Shown here one piece after another: positions 21,733 to 30,746 of a DNA stretch of 64,000 nucleotides. The stretch spans positions 59,633 through 123,632 of the forward strand of contig NZ_JBAJMV010000008.1 in assembly GCF_036880965.1 (NCBI RefSeq), read 5' to 3'. The notes beneath the pieces are model-generated. The model did not search any database, had not been told where the DNA came from, and worked only from the letters and a program-made list of their open reading frames with translations. Made by a program: the position numbers and the translations under genes. This DNA is from JAUASW01 sp036880965. GTDB lineage: Bacteria; Pseudomonadota; Gammaproteobacteria; Burkholderiales; Burkholderiaceae_C. The stretch's first letter is position 1. Each line of letters begins with the position of its first letter.

Positions 21733-23856
21733 TCAGGGCAGGGTGTAGCTTGCCAGCGCCTTAGGGAATTTCAGGAGCCACAAGCGCGTGCGACGCTCGA
21801 TCTCGTTGCCGCGCGTCACACGCACACCGGTGGCGCCAGGGGCGCAGGCGCCGTCGCTCAGGATGCTGCCATTCGCGTCCACCATGCAGGCCGTCGGGTC
21901 GCCGTCGACCAGCTTGCCCGTGGCATCGACCAGCGTGGTGCGCAGGCCGAAATCGTTGTCGTTGATCAGCGCCAGGGTCTGGCCATCCACCACGGCCAGG
22001 CCTTCGGCCTTTTCAGCCAACCAGCCGGCGGCATTCAGGTCCAGCAACATCGTCTTCTTCAGCGTCACGACCTGCTTCCAGGGCGTGGCCGTGGCCGTCA
22101 GGCCGTCGATGCTGTTCTTCTCCAGCTCGCTGCCCTGGGCGCTGATGTCGGTGGCATTGCTCGGCACCTGCACCAGCATCAGGAAGTTGCGCACCTGGCC
22201 ATTCGCATCCGCACCTTGCTCGATGACGATGAACTTGCCCTCGCCCAGGCTCACCAGGTCACCCAGCTTGGCGCTGCCGGTGCGGTTGCGGTCCCATTTG
22301 CCGCCGCTGGCCGACAGGGCATGGTTCAAGGGATAAGCGTACAGCCTGGAGGTTTCGGTCTTGGGGTCGAACTCCAACCAGCGGGCGAACTGGGCGAAGT
22401 CGCGCACTTTGACCTTGTCGGTGTTCTTGCCGTCCTGGTCCAGGTCCGAGCTGTCGATGACCTCGACGGACTTGCCGGCCGCATCCAGCGCGTCGATCGG
22501 GCTTTGCAGGAAGCCATGCAGCTTGCCGCTGGCCTTGTCCATCGCCAGGCCTTCCATGCCGCGGTTGCTGCGGCGCTGGGCCAGCACGGCGGGCAGCTTG
22601 CCCGGGCCGGTGCCGGGCTCGTAGCGCTTGAGCACCACGCCCGTCGTGGCATCGATCTTGACGACGAAGGGGCCGTATTCGTCCGAGGTCCAGAACACCT
22701 TGGCCGCGTCGTCATAGACCAGGCTTTCGCTGTCCAGGCCCTTGGCATCGAAACCACCCTTGGCACCGTCATAGCGCAGCGCGTCGTCCAGCGGAATCTC
22801 CAGGCTGCTGCCAACCACGCCGAAAGGCGCGGGGCGGCCGGTGATCCTGGTATTGGCGTCGGACTTCAGCGGCAGGAGGCTGGTGGTGACCGCACCACCC
22901 GCACCCACCTTGATCACGCCGATGGAAGGCGTGAAGCTCGGTGCCGGGAACATCTTGGTGATGCTGGTAGCGCCGGCCTGGTCGGGACGCGGTGCGTTCG
23001 GGCTGTCGCCATTGGGGCCGCGGTCGGTGATGCCCCAGAACTCGAGGCTGCCATCGGCCGCCTTGCCCTTGAAGGCCAGGCCCGAGCCGACGGCCGGGTA
23101 GAAGCCCTTGGGAAAGTCCTTCTTCGCGGCGGCGTTCGTGCCCTCGTAAGGCACGAACATCGAGGCATCGGCCTGCAGCTCGTACTTGGTGATGAGCACA
23201 TCGCCGCCGGCCGTGGCCTGCGTACTCTTGCTGGTCTCGGTCTTGCCCATCAGGCTTGCCAGTGTCGATTCGTAGTGCTCGCTTGATGCCGTGCGGCGCA
23301 GCTCGCCCATGGCGCGGCTGGCATAGGGCTGGCCGTAGCTGTCCAACTGGTTCGCGGGCAGCAGGGCCTTGAATGCGGCCTCGAAGACGTCGGGCGCAGC
23401 CGTGAAATCGAGGCTCTTGCCCTTGAAGGCATCGGCCACGGCGGCGGGGATGCGGATTCCGTTGCTGGCGTCGTCGTCATCATCCAATGATTGCAGGAAA
23501 ACCAGGCGGTTGATCAGGCGCGGGTCGGCAAGATTGCTCGTCAACGCCAGCTCGGAGGCCATCAACGTCTGGGTGCAGAGCGCATCGCCAAGAATCACGT
23601 CACCGACCGTGAAGCGCACCACGTCGCCCTGCTGGCACTGGAAGCCGCCCTCGGCACCGGTGCGGCCCGCCAGCTTGGAGGGCGAGGCACTGTATTGCAC
23701 GCCCTCGACAGCGCCATCGAGCAGGCGCCCGTTGACCGTGACCGGCGCGGCCTGGTCGTCATCACCGGAACAGCCCGCCATCGTGGCCATGAGGGCCATC
23801 TGGGCCATTGCCATGGTGACGGCCATCGCCACCTTCGTCTTGCTCTTGATAGTCAT
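21733..23856 (-). CDS. lipoprotein with phytase-like/esterase-like domain
   Basis: A 707-residue envelope protein with a lipoprotein signal (about 1-28, MAQMALMATMAGC, lipobox Cys29 followed by GDDD). A small N-terminal domain (about 38-200) precedes a long beta-propeller-like region matching the phytase-like domain family (PF13449). Recognisable segments are SGLAFKGKAADGSLEFWGI-TDRGPN, the central DDALRYDGAKGGFDAKGLDSES, NRGMEGLAMDKASGKLHGFLQ and KAEGLAVVDGQTLALINDND. Such proteins are usually annotated as esterase-like activity of phytase family; substrates are rarely known. Acidic repeats (DLDQDGKNTD) suggest Ca binding. It has a GGAG ribosome site and stands alone between the truncated peptidase and the oxidoreductase operon. 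Confidence 0.8.
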   Translation of the reverse strand: MTIKSKTKVAMAVTMAMAQMALMATMAGCSGDDDQAAPVTVNGRLLDGAVEGVQYSASPSKLAGRTGAEGGFQCQQGDVVRFTVGDVILGDALCTQTLMASELALTSNLADPRLINRLVFLQSLDDDDDASNGIRIPAAVADAFKGKSLDFTAAPDVFEAAFKALLPANQLDSYGQPYASRAMGELRRTASSEHYESTLASLMGKTETSKSTQATAGGDVLITKYELQADASMFVPYEGTNAAAKKDFPKGFYPAVGSGLAFKGKAADGSLEFWGITDRGPNGDSPNAPRPDQAGATSITKMFPAPSFTPSIGVIKVGAGGAVTTSLLPLKSDANTRITGRPAPFGVVGSSLEIPLDDALRYDGAKGGFDAKGLDSESLVYDDAAKVFWTSDEYGPFVVKIDATTGVVLKRYEPGTGPGKLPAVLAQRRSNRGMEGLAMDKASGKLHGFLQSPIDALDAAGKSVEVIDSSDLDQDGKNTDKVKVRDFAQFARWLEFDPKTETSRLYAYPLNHALSASGGKWDRNRTGSAKLGDLVSLGEGKFIVIEQGADANGQVRNFLMLVQVPSNATDISAQGSELEKNSIDGLTATATPWKQVVTLKKTMLLDLNAAGWLAEKAEGLAVVDGQTLALINDNDFGLRTTLVDATGKLVDGDPTACMVDANGSILSDGACAPGATGVRVTRGNEIERRTRLWLLKFPKALASYTLP

Positions 23857-23952
23857 TGCTACCGCTCCAGGGTTTTCGCCCGATGTGTGAATTGGGCGAG
23901 ACCATAGAGACGGCTCGTGACAAGCCGATGAAGAGCGGGCGGGGCGAAGCTG

Positions 23953-25005
23953 CTAGCGCAGCCCGGCGTTGATCTTGTCGAGCACGGCCGCGCCAGGGCA
24001 GAGCTCGCGCTCCGCCAGGCGGTTCAAGGGCGTGGCAACGGTTTTGAGGCCCGTGTGCATGTCATGCGCGCTCGGGTCGACATAGAGCAGGCCGGTCGGT
24101 ATCACGCCCGAGGCCTGCAGCGCCTGCAGGTGGTTCATCGCGCCGAGCCGGTCGGTGGGGTCGTAGTCCGTCAACACTCTCTGCAAGCGCATCTGCGAGC
24201 CGTCGGGCTGCGGCACGAGGATTTCCTGCTCGTCGCCGGCCGCCTCCTGCTGCGCGGCGAGGGCTATGAAGTCGATGCGGTTCAGGGCCTCGTTGTGCTC
24301 GCGCACATGGTCGTAGCTGCGCGTGCTGCCGGCATGGTTGTTGAAGGCCACGCAGGGGCTGATCACGTCGATGAAAGCGGCACCGCCATGGCGGATCGCG
24401 CCTTCGATCAAGGGCACGAGCTGGGCCTTGTCGCCGCTGAATGACCGGGCGACATAGGTCGCGCCGAGCTGCAGCGCCAGCGCCACCAGGTCGATGGACG
24501 CGTCGTTGTTGGTTGCGCCCTTCTTGGCCACCGAGCCTCGGTCGGCCGTGGCGCTGAACTGGCCCTTGGTCAGGCCATAGACACCGTTGTTCTCGACGAT
24601 GTAGACCATGCGCACGCCGCGCCGCATCGCATGCGCGAACTGGCCGAGGCCGATCGAGGCCGAATCGCCATCGCCGGAGATGCCCAGGTACAGCAGCTCG
24701 CGGTTGGCCAGGTTCGCGCCGGTGAGCACGCTGGGCATGCGGCCGTGCACCGTGTTGAAGCCGTGGCTGGCGCCGAGGAAGTAGTCCGGCGTCTTGCTGG
24801 AGCAGCCAATGCCCGAGAGCTTGGCGACGCGGTGCGGCGCGATGTCCTGCTGCCAGCAGGCCTGAACGATGGCGCTGGACACCGAATCGTGCCCGCAGCC
24901 GGCGCACAGCGTCGAGACCTTGCCTTCGTAATCGCGCCGCGTGTAGCCGACCTTGTTCTTCTGCAAGGACGGATGGTGCAGCGTGGGTTTGGCGAGATAG
25001 GTCAT
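23953..25005 (-). CDS. 2-oxoacid:ferredoxin oxidoreductase, beta subunit
   Basis: A 350-residue thiamine-diphosphate-binding beta subunit of the KorB/PorB family. The N-terminal Cys motif CAGCGHDSV binds the Fe-S cluster and TPP. The TPP/Mg motif is GDGDSASIGLGQFAHAMRRG with VENNGVYGLTKGQ. With the gamma-alpha subunit it oxidatively decarboxylates a 2-oxoacid (probably 2-oxoglutarate or pyruvate) with CoA, passing electrons to a ferredoxin-type acceptor. Its ATG overlaps the TGA of the alpha gene (ATGA), and it is last in a three-gene coupled operon with a GltD-like iron-sulfur flavoprotein. The substrate cannot be fixed from sequence. Confidence 0.9.
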   Translation of the reverse strand: MTYLAKPTLHHPSLQKNKVGYTRRDYEGKVSTLCAGCGHDSVSSAIVQACWQQDIAPHRVAKLSGIGCSSKTPDYFLGASHGFNTVHGRMPSVLTGANLANRELLYLGISGDGDSASIGLGQFAHAMRRGVRMVYIVENNGVYGLTKGQFSATADRGSVAKKGATNNDASIDLVALALQLGATYVARSFSGDKAQLVPLIEGAIRHGGAAFIDVISPCVAFNNHAGSTRSYDHVREHNEALNRIDFIALAAQQEAAGDEQEILVPQPDGSQMRLQRVLTDYDPTDRLGAMNHLQALQASGVIPTGLLYVDPSAHDMHTGLKTVATPLNRLAERELCPGAAVLDKINAGLR

Positions 25006-26843
25006 GCCGGATTCCTCTGCTCGCGCGGTGCCGTCGCCAAGGCGTGCACATGGCGCGTGATCGATTCGGTGATGAAGCGCGCGGTGATCGGCGTGCCATC
25101 GAAGTGCAGGACCTTGGTCAGCCTGGCTGGCGCCACTTCGAGCTCGTTCACCAGCAGGCTGCGCATCTGCGCGTCGCGGTTCTGCTCGACGACGAAGATC
25201 TGCTCATGCGCCTCGATGAATTCCTTGACGCTGGCCGGGAAGGGAAAGGCGCGCAGGCGCAGGGCATCGAGATGGATATCGGCGGCGCCGAGCGCGTGCA
25301 GGGCCTCGTCCATGGCCGGGCTGGTCGACCCGAAGTAGATGACACCCAGCCGCGTCTTGCGCGTTGCTCCGCGCAGTACCGGCTGCGGCACCAGCGTGGC
25401 GGCGGTGGCGAACTTCTTCAGCAAACGCTCGACGTTGTAGACGTAGTCCTCGCCCTTCTCCGAATAGCGGGCCTGCGGGTCGCGCGTCGTGCCGCGGGTG
25501 AAGTAAGCGCCCTTGCTCGGGTGCGTGCCGGGCAGCGTGCGCCAGGGAATGCCGTCGCCATCCACGTCCTTGTAGCGGGCGAACTCAGGTCCGGCATCGA
25601 GCTGCTCGGCCGTCATCACCTTGCCGCGGTCAAAGCGCCGCTCGTCGCTCCACTGCAAGGGCTCGCACAGGCGCTGGTTCATGCCGATGTCGAGGTCGGT
25701 CATCACGAAGACCGGCGTCTGCAGCCGGTCCGCCAGGTCCAGCGCAGCGGCCGCATGCTCGAAGCATTCCTTGGGATCCTCGGGCAGCAAGAGCACATGC
25801 TTGGTGTCGCCATGCGAGGCATAGGCGGCGGCCAGCAGGTCGGCCTGCTGGGTGCGGGTGGGCATGCCGGTGGACGGGCCGCCGCGCTGCACATCGATGA
25901 TGGTGAGAGGTATCTCGGCAAAGTAGGCCAGGCCCAGGAACTCGCTCATCAGGGAGACGCCCGGCCCGCTGGTGGCGGTGAAGGCGCGCGCGCCGTTCCA
26001 GCCGGCGCCGGTGATCATGCCAATGGAGGCGATCTCGTCTTCGGCCTGGATGATGGCGTAGCGCTTTTCTCCGGTGGCCGCATCGACGCGGTACTTGCTG
26101 CAGTACTTCTCGAAGGATTCGGCGACGGACGAAGACGGCGTGATCGGGTACCAGGCGCAGACCGTGGCGCCGCCGTAGACACAGCCCAGCGCCGCGGCCG
26201 CATTGCCTTCCATGAAGATGCGATTGCCAATGCCCTTGCCGCGCCGCACCTGCAGGCCCAGCGCATCGGCCAGATGGTCTCGCGCGAACTCGCGACCGGC
26301 ATGCAGCGCGCGCACGTTCGAATCGAGCAACTTTTCCTTGCCCTTGTACTGCTCGGCAAACAGCTTCTCGATCTCGCCCGGGTCCATGCCCATCAATTGC
26401 GAAAGCGCGCCCAGCACCATGATGTTCTTGAACAGCTGGCGCTGGCGCGAGTCTTCGTAGGTGGCGTTGCAGATGGCCGTGACCGGCATCGAGATCACGT
26501 GCACATCGGAGCGGAAGGCCTCGGGCGGCAGCGGCCGCGTGGAGTCGTAGAACAGATAGCCGCCGGGGCTGATTTCCTTCAGGTCCTGCGCCCAGGTCTG
26601 CGGGTTCATCGCCACCATCATGTCCACGCCGCCACGCCGACCCAGCCAGCCAGCCTCGCAGACGCGCACCTCGTACCAGGTGGGCAGGCCCTGGATATTG
26701 CTGGGGAAGATATTGCGCGGGCTGACCGACACGCCCATGCGCAGGATGGCCTTGGCGAACAGCTCGTTGGCCGAGGCCGAACCCGAGCCGTTGACGTTGG
26801 CAAATTTGACGACGAAATCGTTGACGGCTTCGATACGGCTCAT
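25002..26843 (-). CDS. 2-oxoacid:acceptor oxidoreductase, fused gamma-alpha subunit
   Basis: A 613-residue fusion. The N-terminal gamma domain (about 1-190) carries NGSGSASANELFAKAILRMG and binds CoA or the acceptor side. The alpha pyrimidine-binding domain (about 205-400) has the diagnostic YPITPSSSVAESFEKY and IIQAEDEIASIGMITGAGWN, and DVQRGGPSTGMPTRTQQADL. A C-terminal transketolase-like domain follows (about 480-600). This is the KorA-type gammaalpha arrangement of 2-oxoglutarate:ferredoxin oxidoreductases. It is translationally coupled by 4-base ATGA overlaps to the flavoprotein upstream and the beta subunit downstream, so the three products probably form one complex. Oxygen-tolerant versions exist in aerobic proteobacteria. 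Confidence 0.9.
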   Translation of the reverse strand: MSRIEAVNDFVVKFANVNGSGSASANELFAKAILRMGVSVSPRNIFPSNIQGLPTWYEVRVCEAGWLGRRGGVDMMVAMNPQTWAQDLKEISPGGYLFYDSTRPLPPEAFRSDVHVISMPVTAICNATYEDSRQRQLFKNIMVLGALSQLMGMDPGEIEKLFAEQYKGKEKLLDSNVRALHAGREFARDHLADALGLQVRRGKGIGNRIFMEGNAAAALGCVYGGATVCAWYPITPSSSVAESFEKYCSKYRVDAATGEKRYAIIQAEDEIASIGMITGAGWNGARAFTATSGPGVSLMSEFLGLAYFAEIPLTIIDVQRGGPSTGMPTRTQQADLLAAAYASHGDTKHVLLLPEDPKECFEHAAAALDLADRLQTPVFVMTDLDIGMNQRLCEPLQWSDERRFDRGKVMTAEQLDAGPEFARYKDVDGDGIPWRTLPGTHPSKGAYFTRGTTRDPQARYSEKGEDYVYNVERLLKKFATAATLVPQPVLRGATRKTRLGVIYFGSTSPAMDEALHALGAADIHLDALRLRAFPFPASVKEFIEAHEQIFVVEQNRDAQMRSLLVNELEVAPARLTKVLHFDGTPITARFITESITRHVHALATAPREQRNPA

Positions 26844-28624
26844 GTGGCAGCCCTCCGTGTCTCATGATCCCGACAAGCCGGGCCGGCCTTCGTTGTCTGC
26901 AACAGGAACTTCTGCATGTCCCAGGCGCCCGTCGGGCAGCGCTCGGCGCACAGGCCGCAGTGCAGGCAGACGTCTTCGTCTTTCACCATCACGCGCTGCG
27001 TCTTCAGCTCGTCCGAGACGTAGAGGTCTTGCGCGATGTTCAGGGCTGGCGCGTTGAGTCGCGTGCGAAGCTCGGCTTCCTCGCCATTGGCCGTGAAGCT
27101 GATGCAGTCCATCGGGCAGATGTCCACGCAGGCGTCGCATTCGATGCACTGCTTGTCGGTGAACACCGTCTGCACGTCGCAGTTCAGGCAGCGCTGCGCT
27201 TCCTTGAAAGCGGTGGCCGCATCGAAGCCGAGTTCCACTTCCACCTTGATGCTGGCCAGCGCCTTCTCGGCCGCGGTCCAGGGCACCTTGTAGCGGGCGT
27301 CGTTGGCAATCGCGTTGTCGTAGCTCCACTCGTGGATGCCCATCTTCTGCGACATCAGGTTCACGTAGGGCGGCGGCCGCTTGCTGACCGCCTCGCCGTG
27401 CAGATACCTGTCGATAGACACTGCGGCCTCGTGCCCATGCGCGACGGCGGTGATGATGTTCTTGGGGCCGAAGGCTGCATCGCCACCGAAGAAAACCTGC
27501 GGCAGGCTGGACTGGAAGCTCTGCGCATCGAGCTGCGGCAGGCCGTGCTCGTTGAAGGCGATGCCCGCGTCACGCTCGATCCAGGGGAAGGCGTTCTCCT
27601 GGCCCACGGCGATCAGCACCTCGTCGCAGGGGATGGTGATCTCTTCGCCGGTCTGCGCCTTCTTGAAGCGCATGCCGGTGAGCTGGCCGCCCTGATGCTC
27701 GAAGGCCAGGGGCACATGGAAATCGAGGATGGGAATGCCCTCATGCTCGGCGTCTTCCTTCTCCCAGGGCGAGGCCTTCATCTGCGCATAGCCGCTGCGC
27801 ACCGCCACCGTCACGCTCTTGGCGCCGAGGCGCCGCGCGGAGCGGCAGCAGTCCATCGCGGTGTTGCCGCCGCCGAGCACGATGACGCGCGGCAAGACGC
27901 TGGTGACATGGCCGAACGACACCGAGGCCAGCCAGTCGATGCCGATGCGGATGCTGGCGCCCGCTTCCTGGCGGCCGGGCAGTTGCAGGTCGCGCCCGCG
28001 CGGCGCACCACAGCCGACGAAGACCGCGTCATGGCCCTCGTCCAGCAGCGCCTTCATCGACGCGATGCGCTCGCCCGCGCGCAGCTCGACGCCGAGGTTC
28101 AGGATGTGGCCGCATTCCTCGTCGATCACCGACTCGGGCAGGCGGAAGCGCGGAATCTGCGTGCGGATGAAGCCGCCGGCCTTGGCCTCGCCATCGAAGA
28201 CGGTGACCGCATAGCCCTGTGTGGCCAGGTCGCGCGCCACGGTGAGGGAGGCCGGGCCGGCGCCGATGCAGGCGACCCGCTTGCCATTGCGCGGCTGTGG
28301 CTTGGGGAACAGTGCACGCAGCTCGTCTGTCTTGTTGTCAGCGCAGACGCGCTTCAATCGACAGATGGCCACGGCCTCGGGTTTGGCTGAGTTCTTTTCC
28401 TCGACCCGGCCGCGCCGGCAGGCCGGTTCGCAGGGCCGGTCGCAGGTGCGTCCGAGGATGCCGGGGAAGACGTTGGACACCCAATTCACCATGTACGCCT
28501 CGTCATGGCGGCCCTGGGCGATCAGGCGGATGTATTCGGGGACGGGGGTGTGGGCCGGACAGGCCCACTGACAGTCGACGACCTTGTGGAAATAGGCCGG
28601 ATCGGCAATATCGCTGCGCTGCAC
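26840..28624 (-). CDS. GltD-like FAD/NAD(P) oxidoreductase with added 4Fe-4S ferredoxin domain
   Basis: A 594-residue protein resembling the small subunit of glutamate synthase. An N-terminal Cys-rich Fe-S domain (CQWACPAHTPVPEYI, GRTCDRPCEPACRRG) precedes an FAD fold (GKRVACIGAGPASLTVARDL) and an NAD(P) fold (VIVLGGGNTAMDCCRSARRLG). The C-terminal double [4Fe-4S] ferredoxin domain has CIECDACVDICPMDC and CLHCGLCAERCPTG. It is the likely electron partner of the coupled 2-oxoacid oxidoreductase, moving electrons between the TPP enzyme and NAD(P)H. I start it at the GTG of 28622-28624, which has AGGAGG nine bases upstream. An ATG 23 codons further up has no ribosome site and adds a non-conserved stretch. 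The stop overlaps the next ATG. Confidence 0.88.
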   Translation of the reverse strand: MQRSDIADPAYFHKVVDCQWACPAHTPVPEYIRLIAQGRHDEAYMVNWVSNVFPGILGRTCDRPCEPACRRGRVEEKNSAKPEAVAICRLKRVCADNKTDELRALFPKPQPRNGKRVACIGAGPASLTVARDLATQGYAVTVFDGEAKAGGFIRTQIPRFRLPESVIDEECGHILNLGVELRAGERIASMKALLDEGHDAVFVGCGAPRGRDLQLPGRQEAGASIRIGIDWLASVSFGHVTSVLPRVIVLGGGNTAMDCCRSARRLGAKSVTVAVRSGYAQMKASPWEKEDAEHEGIPILDFHVPLAFEHQGGQLTGMRFKKAQTGEEITIPCDEVLIAVGQENAFPWIERDAGIAFNEHGLPQLDAQSFQSSLPQVFFGGDAAFGPKNIITAVAHGHEAAVSIDRYLHGEAVSKRPPPYVNLMSQKMGIHEWSYDNAIANDARYKVPWTAAEKALASIKVEVELGFDAATAFKEAQRCLNCDVQTVFTDKQCIECDACVDICPMDCISFTANGEEAELRTRLNAPALNIAQDLYVSDELKTQRVMVKDEDVCLHCGLCAERCPTGAWDMQKFLLQTTKAGPACRDHETRRAAT

Positions 28625-28777
28625 CGTGGACACCCTCCTGTGCGGATCACAGCGAAAGCACGTTGGCGGTGCAAAAGGGCACCGGTGCACCACTGTGTCG
28701 GACCAGTCTACGCCCGCCGCACCAGACTGGGCTGCGCGGGCAAACCCGGGCGCACCAACAAGGCCTTCAGCGCGTCT

Positions 28778-29839
28778 TCAGCCTGGCCTGCGCAGCACTT
28801 CCCGCTGCCAACTGCTGGTGAGCTTCTTGGATTCACGCGCCCACAGCACCGGCTGCAAGGCGCGTGCATTGCGGTACTGGGCGCTGTCCACCAGGCGGCG
28901 GCGCACCCTCTCGGGCAGCTTCAGGTGGTCGATGCGTATCGGCCGGGCATTGCCGCGGGCCAGGTTCAGCTGGCCCTCGTCGCTGAAGATGAACTCGCGC
29001 GCCAGCACGGCTGCATTGGGATGCGGCGCATGCTTGTTGATGAGGGGCGAATAGCCGCTAACGACCGAGCCGTCCTCGGGAATCAGGATCTCGAAGTCGC
29101 CCGCGTTGCCCAGGCGGTGGCGCAGGGACAAGGCATTGAAGTCCCACATCACATAGACATCCGCATGATCGACCTTCATGCGCGGCAGGGTCGGGTTGTC
29201 GCTGATCAGGCGGCCATGCTTGGCGAGCTCGGCAAATCCTTGCAAGGCGGGCTCCAGCCGGGTCTCGCTGCCACCCAGCGCGATCGCCGCGGCCAGCACG
29301 GCGGCATTGGCCTGCGCCGTCGGGCCGACATCGCCGATCAGCACCCGCGCCGAACTGGCCAGCAGGGCGCGCCAGCTGCGTGGCAGCTGCGGAACGCGCC
29401 GGGTGTTGACCGCAAAGGCAATCGTGCCGGTGTAGGCCAGGGCCCAATGGCCATCGGCGTCCTTGGCCCAATCGGGAATCTGCTCCCAATGCAGAGGCTT
29501 GTGGGCGCGCGTGAGCCCGGCAGCCTTGGCTTGCGCTGCGAATTCGAAGCCCACGTCACACAGGTCGATGCTCGCCGCCCGGCCTTCGCTGGCCAGGCGG
29601 GTCAGCTGCTCAGCGCTGCTGAGGTTGTGGTCCACATGGGAGAGGCCGTATTCGTGCAGCAGGTCGTGCCAGGTTTCGCGCCAGTTCGCCCAGCTGTCGG
29701 GCATGCCGGTGCTGACCAGCTGGCCTTCGGCGCGCGCGGCTCGGGCCAGCTCGGCCAGCCGCGCATTGCCGGCCAGCGCCGGCCGTGCCGCCATCAGGCC
29801 CAGCAGGGCGCTCAGATGATGGCGTCGCGACAGGTTCAT
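28778..29839 (-). CDS. orphan ABC-type extracellular solute-binding protein
   Basis: A 353-residue periplasmic binding protein of the iron/spermidine-type class (SBP family 1). It has a signal peptide with a twin-Arg-like start (MNLSRRHHLSALLGLMAARPALA) and typical core segments (GMPDSWANWRETWHDLLHEYG; HWALAYTGTIAFAVNTRRVP; PEDGSVVSGYSPLINKHAPH; AREFIFSDEGQLNLARGNAR). No permease or ATPase gene is adjacent, so it either serves a transporter encoded elsewhere or acts as a sensor protein. Upstream, in the gap shared with the divergent DUF2242 gene, lies a 7-bp palindrome (29872-29891). The ligand is unknown. Confidence 0.8.
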   Translation of the reverse strand: MNLSRRHHLSALLGLMAARPALAGNARLAELARAARAEGQLVSTGMPDSWANWRETWHDLLHEYGLSHVDHNLSSAEQLTRLASEGRAASIDLCDVGFEFAAQAKAAGLTRAHKPLHWEQIPDWAKDADGHWALAYTGTIAFAVNTRRVPQLPRSWRALLASSARVLIGDVGPTAQANAAVLAAAIALGGSETRLEPALQGFAELAKHGRLISDNPTLPRMKVDHADVYVMWDFNALSLRHRLGNAGDFEILIPEDGSVVSGYSPLINKHAPHPNAAVLAREFIFSDEGQLNLARGNARPIRIDHLKLPERVRRRLVDSAQYRNARALQPVLWARESKKLTSSWQREVLRRPG

Positions 29840-29871
29840 GGCTCGCTTTCTTGCAGCCGGGCCAGCTTAGC

Positions 29872-29891
29872 ATCACCCCAGTATGGGTGAT
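29872..29891. promoter_or_regulatory. operator-like palindrome in a divergent intergenic gap
   Basis: ATCACCC (29872-29878) and GGGTGAT (29885-29891) form a perfect 7-bp inverted repeat with a 6-base centre. It lies in the 104-base gap between the divergent solute-binding-protein and DUF2242 genes, a natural place for a shared repressor site. No regulator is encoded nearby. Confidence 0.35.
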
Positions 29892-29943
29892 ACGGTGCGA
29901 GCTCCGCCAGCAGCCGCCGTTCGCACTGGGATAATGCGCGCCA

Positions 29944-30531
29944 ATGCTGCAGACCCACCGCTCCTTCCTTCGCCCGCTCGCCGGCGGCCTGCTTGCCGCC
30001 GCCCTGCTGAGCGGCTGCGGCTTGTCGACGCCGCTGCAAGCCACGCCCAAGAGCGCTGTCTACCTGAACGAGAAGTTCCAGAGCGACGAGACCTTCTCGC
30101 GCCTGTTCGACGGCGGCGTGGCCGAGACCTGCGAGGCGGCGCGCCGCGCGCTCCTGAGCCAGGGCTACATCATCACCAATGTCCGCGAGGGTGCGATCAA
30201 CGGCAGCAAGCGCTTCCAGCCCGAGGGCGAGGTGCATGTGGAGCTGAGCTTCAACATCGTCTGCGTGGCCGACGGCAAGAACGCCCAGATCGCCACCGCC
30301 TATGTCTCGGCCCAGCAGGACCGCTACGCGATCAAGAAGAGCACCAACGCGAGCAGCATCGGCATCAGCGCCATCGGCTCGATCTCGGTGCCGCTGTCGT
30401 CCTCGCAGGATTCACTGGTCAAGGTGGCCAGCGAGACGATTCCCGCCGGCGACTTCTACGACCGCTTCTTTGCCTTGATGAACCGGATGCTGCGCGAGCA
30501 GGCAAACGACAAGCGCGAGGTTGACAAATGA
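29944..30531 (+). CDS. DUF2242-family lipoprotein
   Basis: A 195-residue lipoprotein. The signal and lipobox are at 1-25 (LAAALLSGCG, Cys25). The mature part matches DUF2242: FQSDETFSRLFDGGVAETCE, ARRALLSQGYIITNVREGAI, HVELSFNIVC, QDRYAIKKSTNASS, SSSQDSLVKVASETI, then FYDRFF. The family is conserved in Burkholderiales and has no known function. It is the first gene of a tightly overlapping plus-strand operon, its stop overlapping the start of the next small lipoprotein gene by four bases, followed by a SUI1-domain gene. Confidence 0.88.
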   Translation: MLQTHRSFLRPLAGGLLAAALLSGCGLSTPLQATPKSAVYLNEKFQSDETFSRLFDGGVAETCEAARRALLSQGYIITNVREGAINGSKRFQPEGEVHVELSFNIVCVADGKNAQIATAYVSAQQDRYAIKKSTNASSIGISAIGSISVPLSSSQDSLVKVASETIPAGDFYDRFFALMNRMLREQANDKREVDK

Positions 30532-30746
30532 AAGCCCTGGTCGCGCTCCTCTTTCTCTCGCTGCTGTCAGGCTGCGAGCTGATGTACGACATGGGCCAGC
30601 AGACCGCCCTGCGCGACTGCGAGCAGATGCAGGACGCCACGGCGCGCACCGAATGCAGGCGCCGCAACAGCCAGGACTACCGCGACTACGAGCAGCAGCG
30701 CCGCCAGCTGCAGGCGCCCGCCGCCGCCTCGGGGGCGAAGCGATGA
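30528..30746 (+). CDS. small lipoprotein of unknown function
   Basis: A 72-residue protein with a compact lipoprotein signal (MKALVALLFLSLLSGCE, lipid-bearing Cys16) and a short, charged, helix-prone tail with Cys31/Cys44 and Arg/Gln-rich repeats (DYRDYEQQRRQLQ). It overlaps the upstream DUF2242 gene and the downstream SUI1 gene by ATGA-type junctions, so it is translated as part of that operon. I do not recognise a family. Coupling to another lipoprotein suggests an envelope role. Confidence 0.7.
   Translation: MKALVALLFLSLLSGCELMYDMGQQTALRDCEQMQDATARTECRRRNSQDYRDYEQQRRQLQAPAAASGAKR

Noticed and set aside
25044..26867. Long plus-strand open frame opposite the 2-oxoacid oxidoreductase alpha gene
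   Set aside because: It is a shadow of a gene with clear TPP-enzyme motifs and coupled neighbours on the minus strand.
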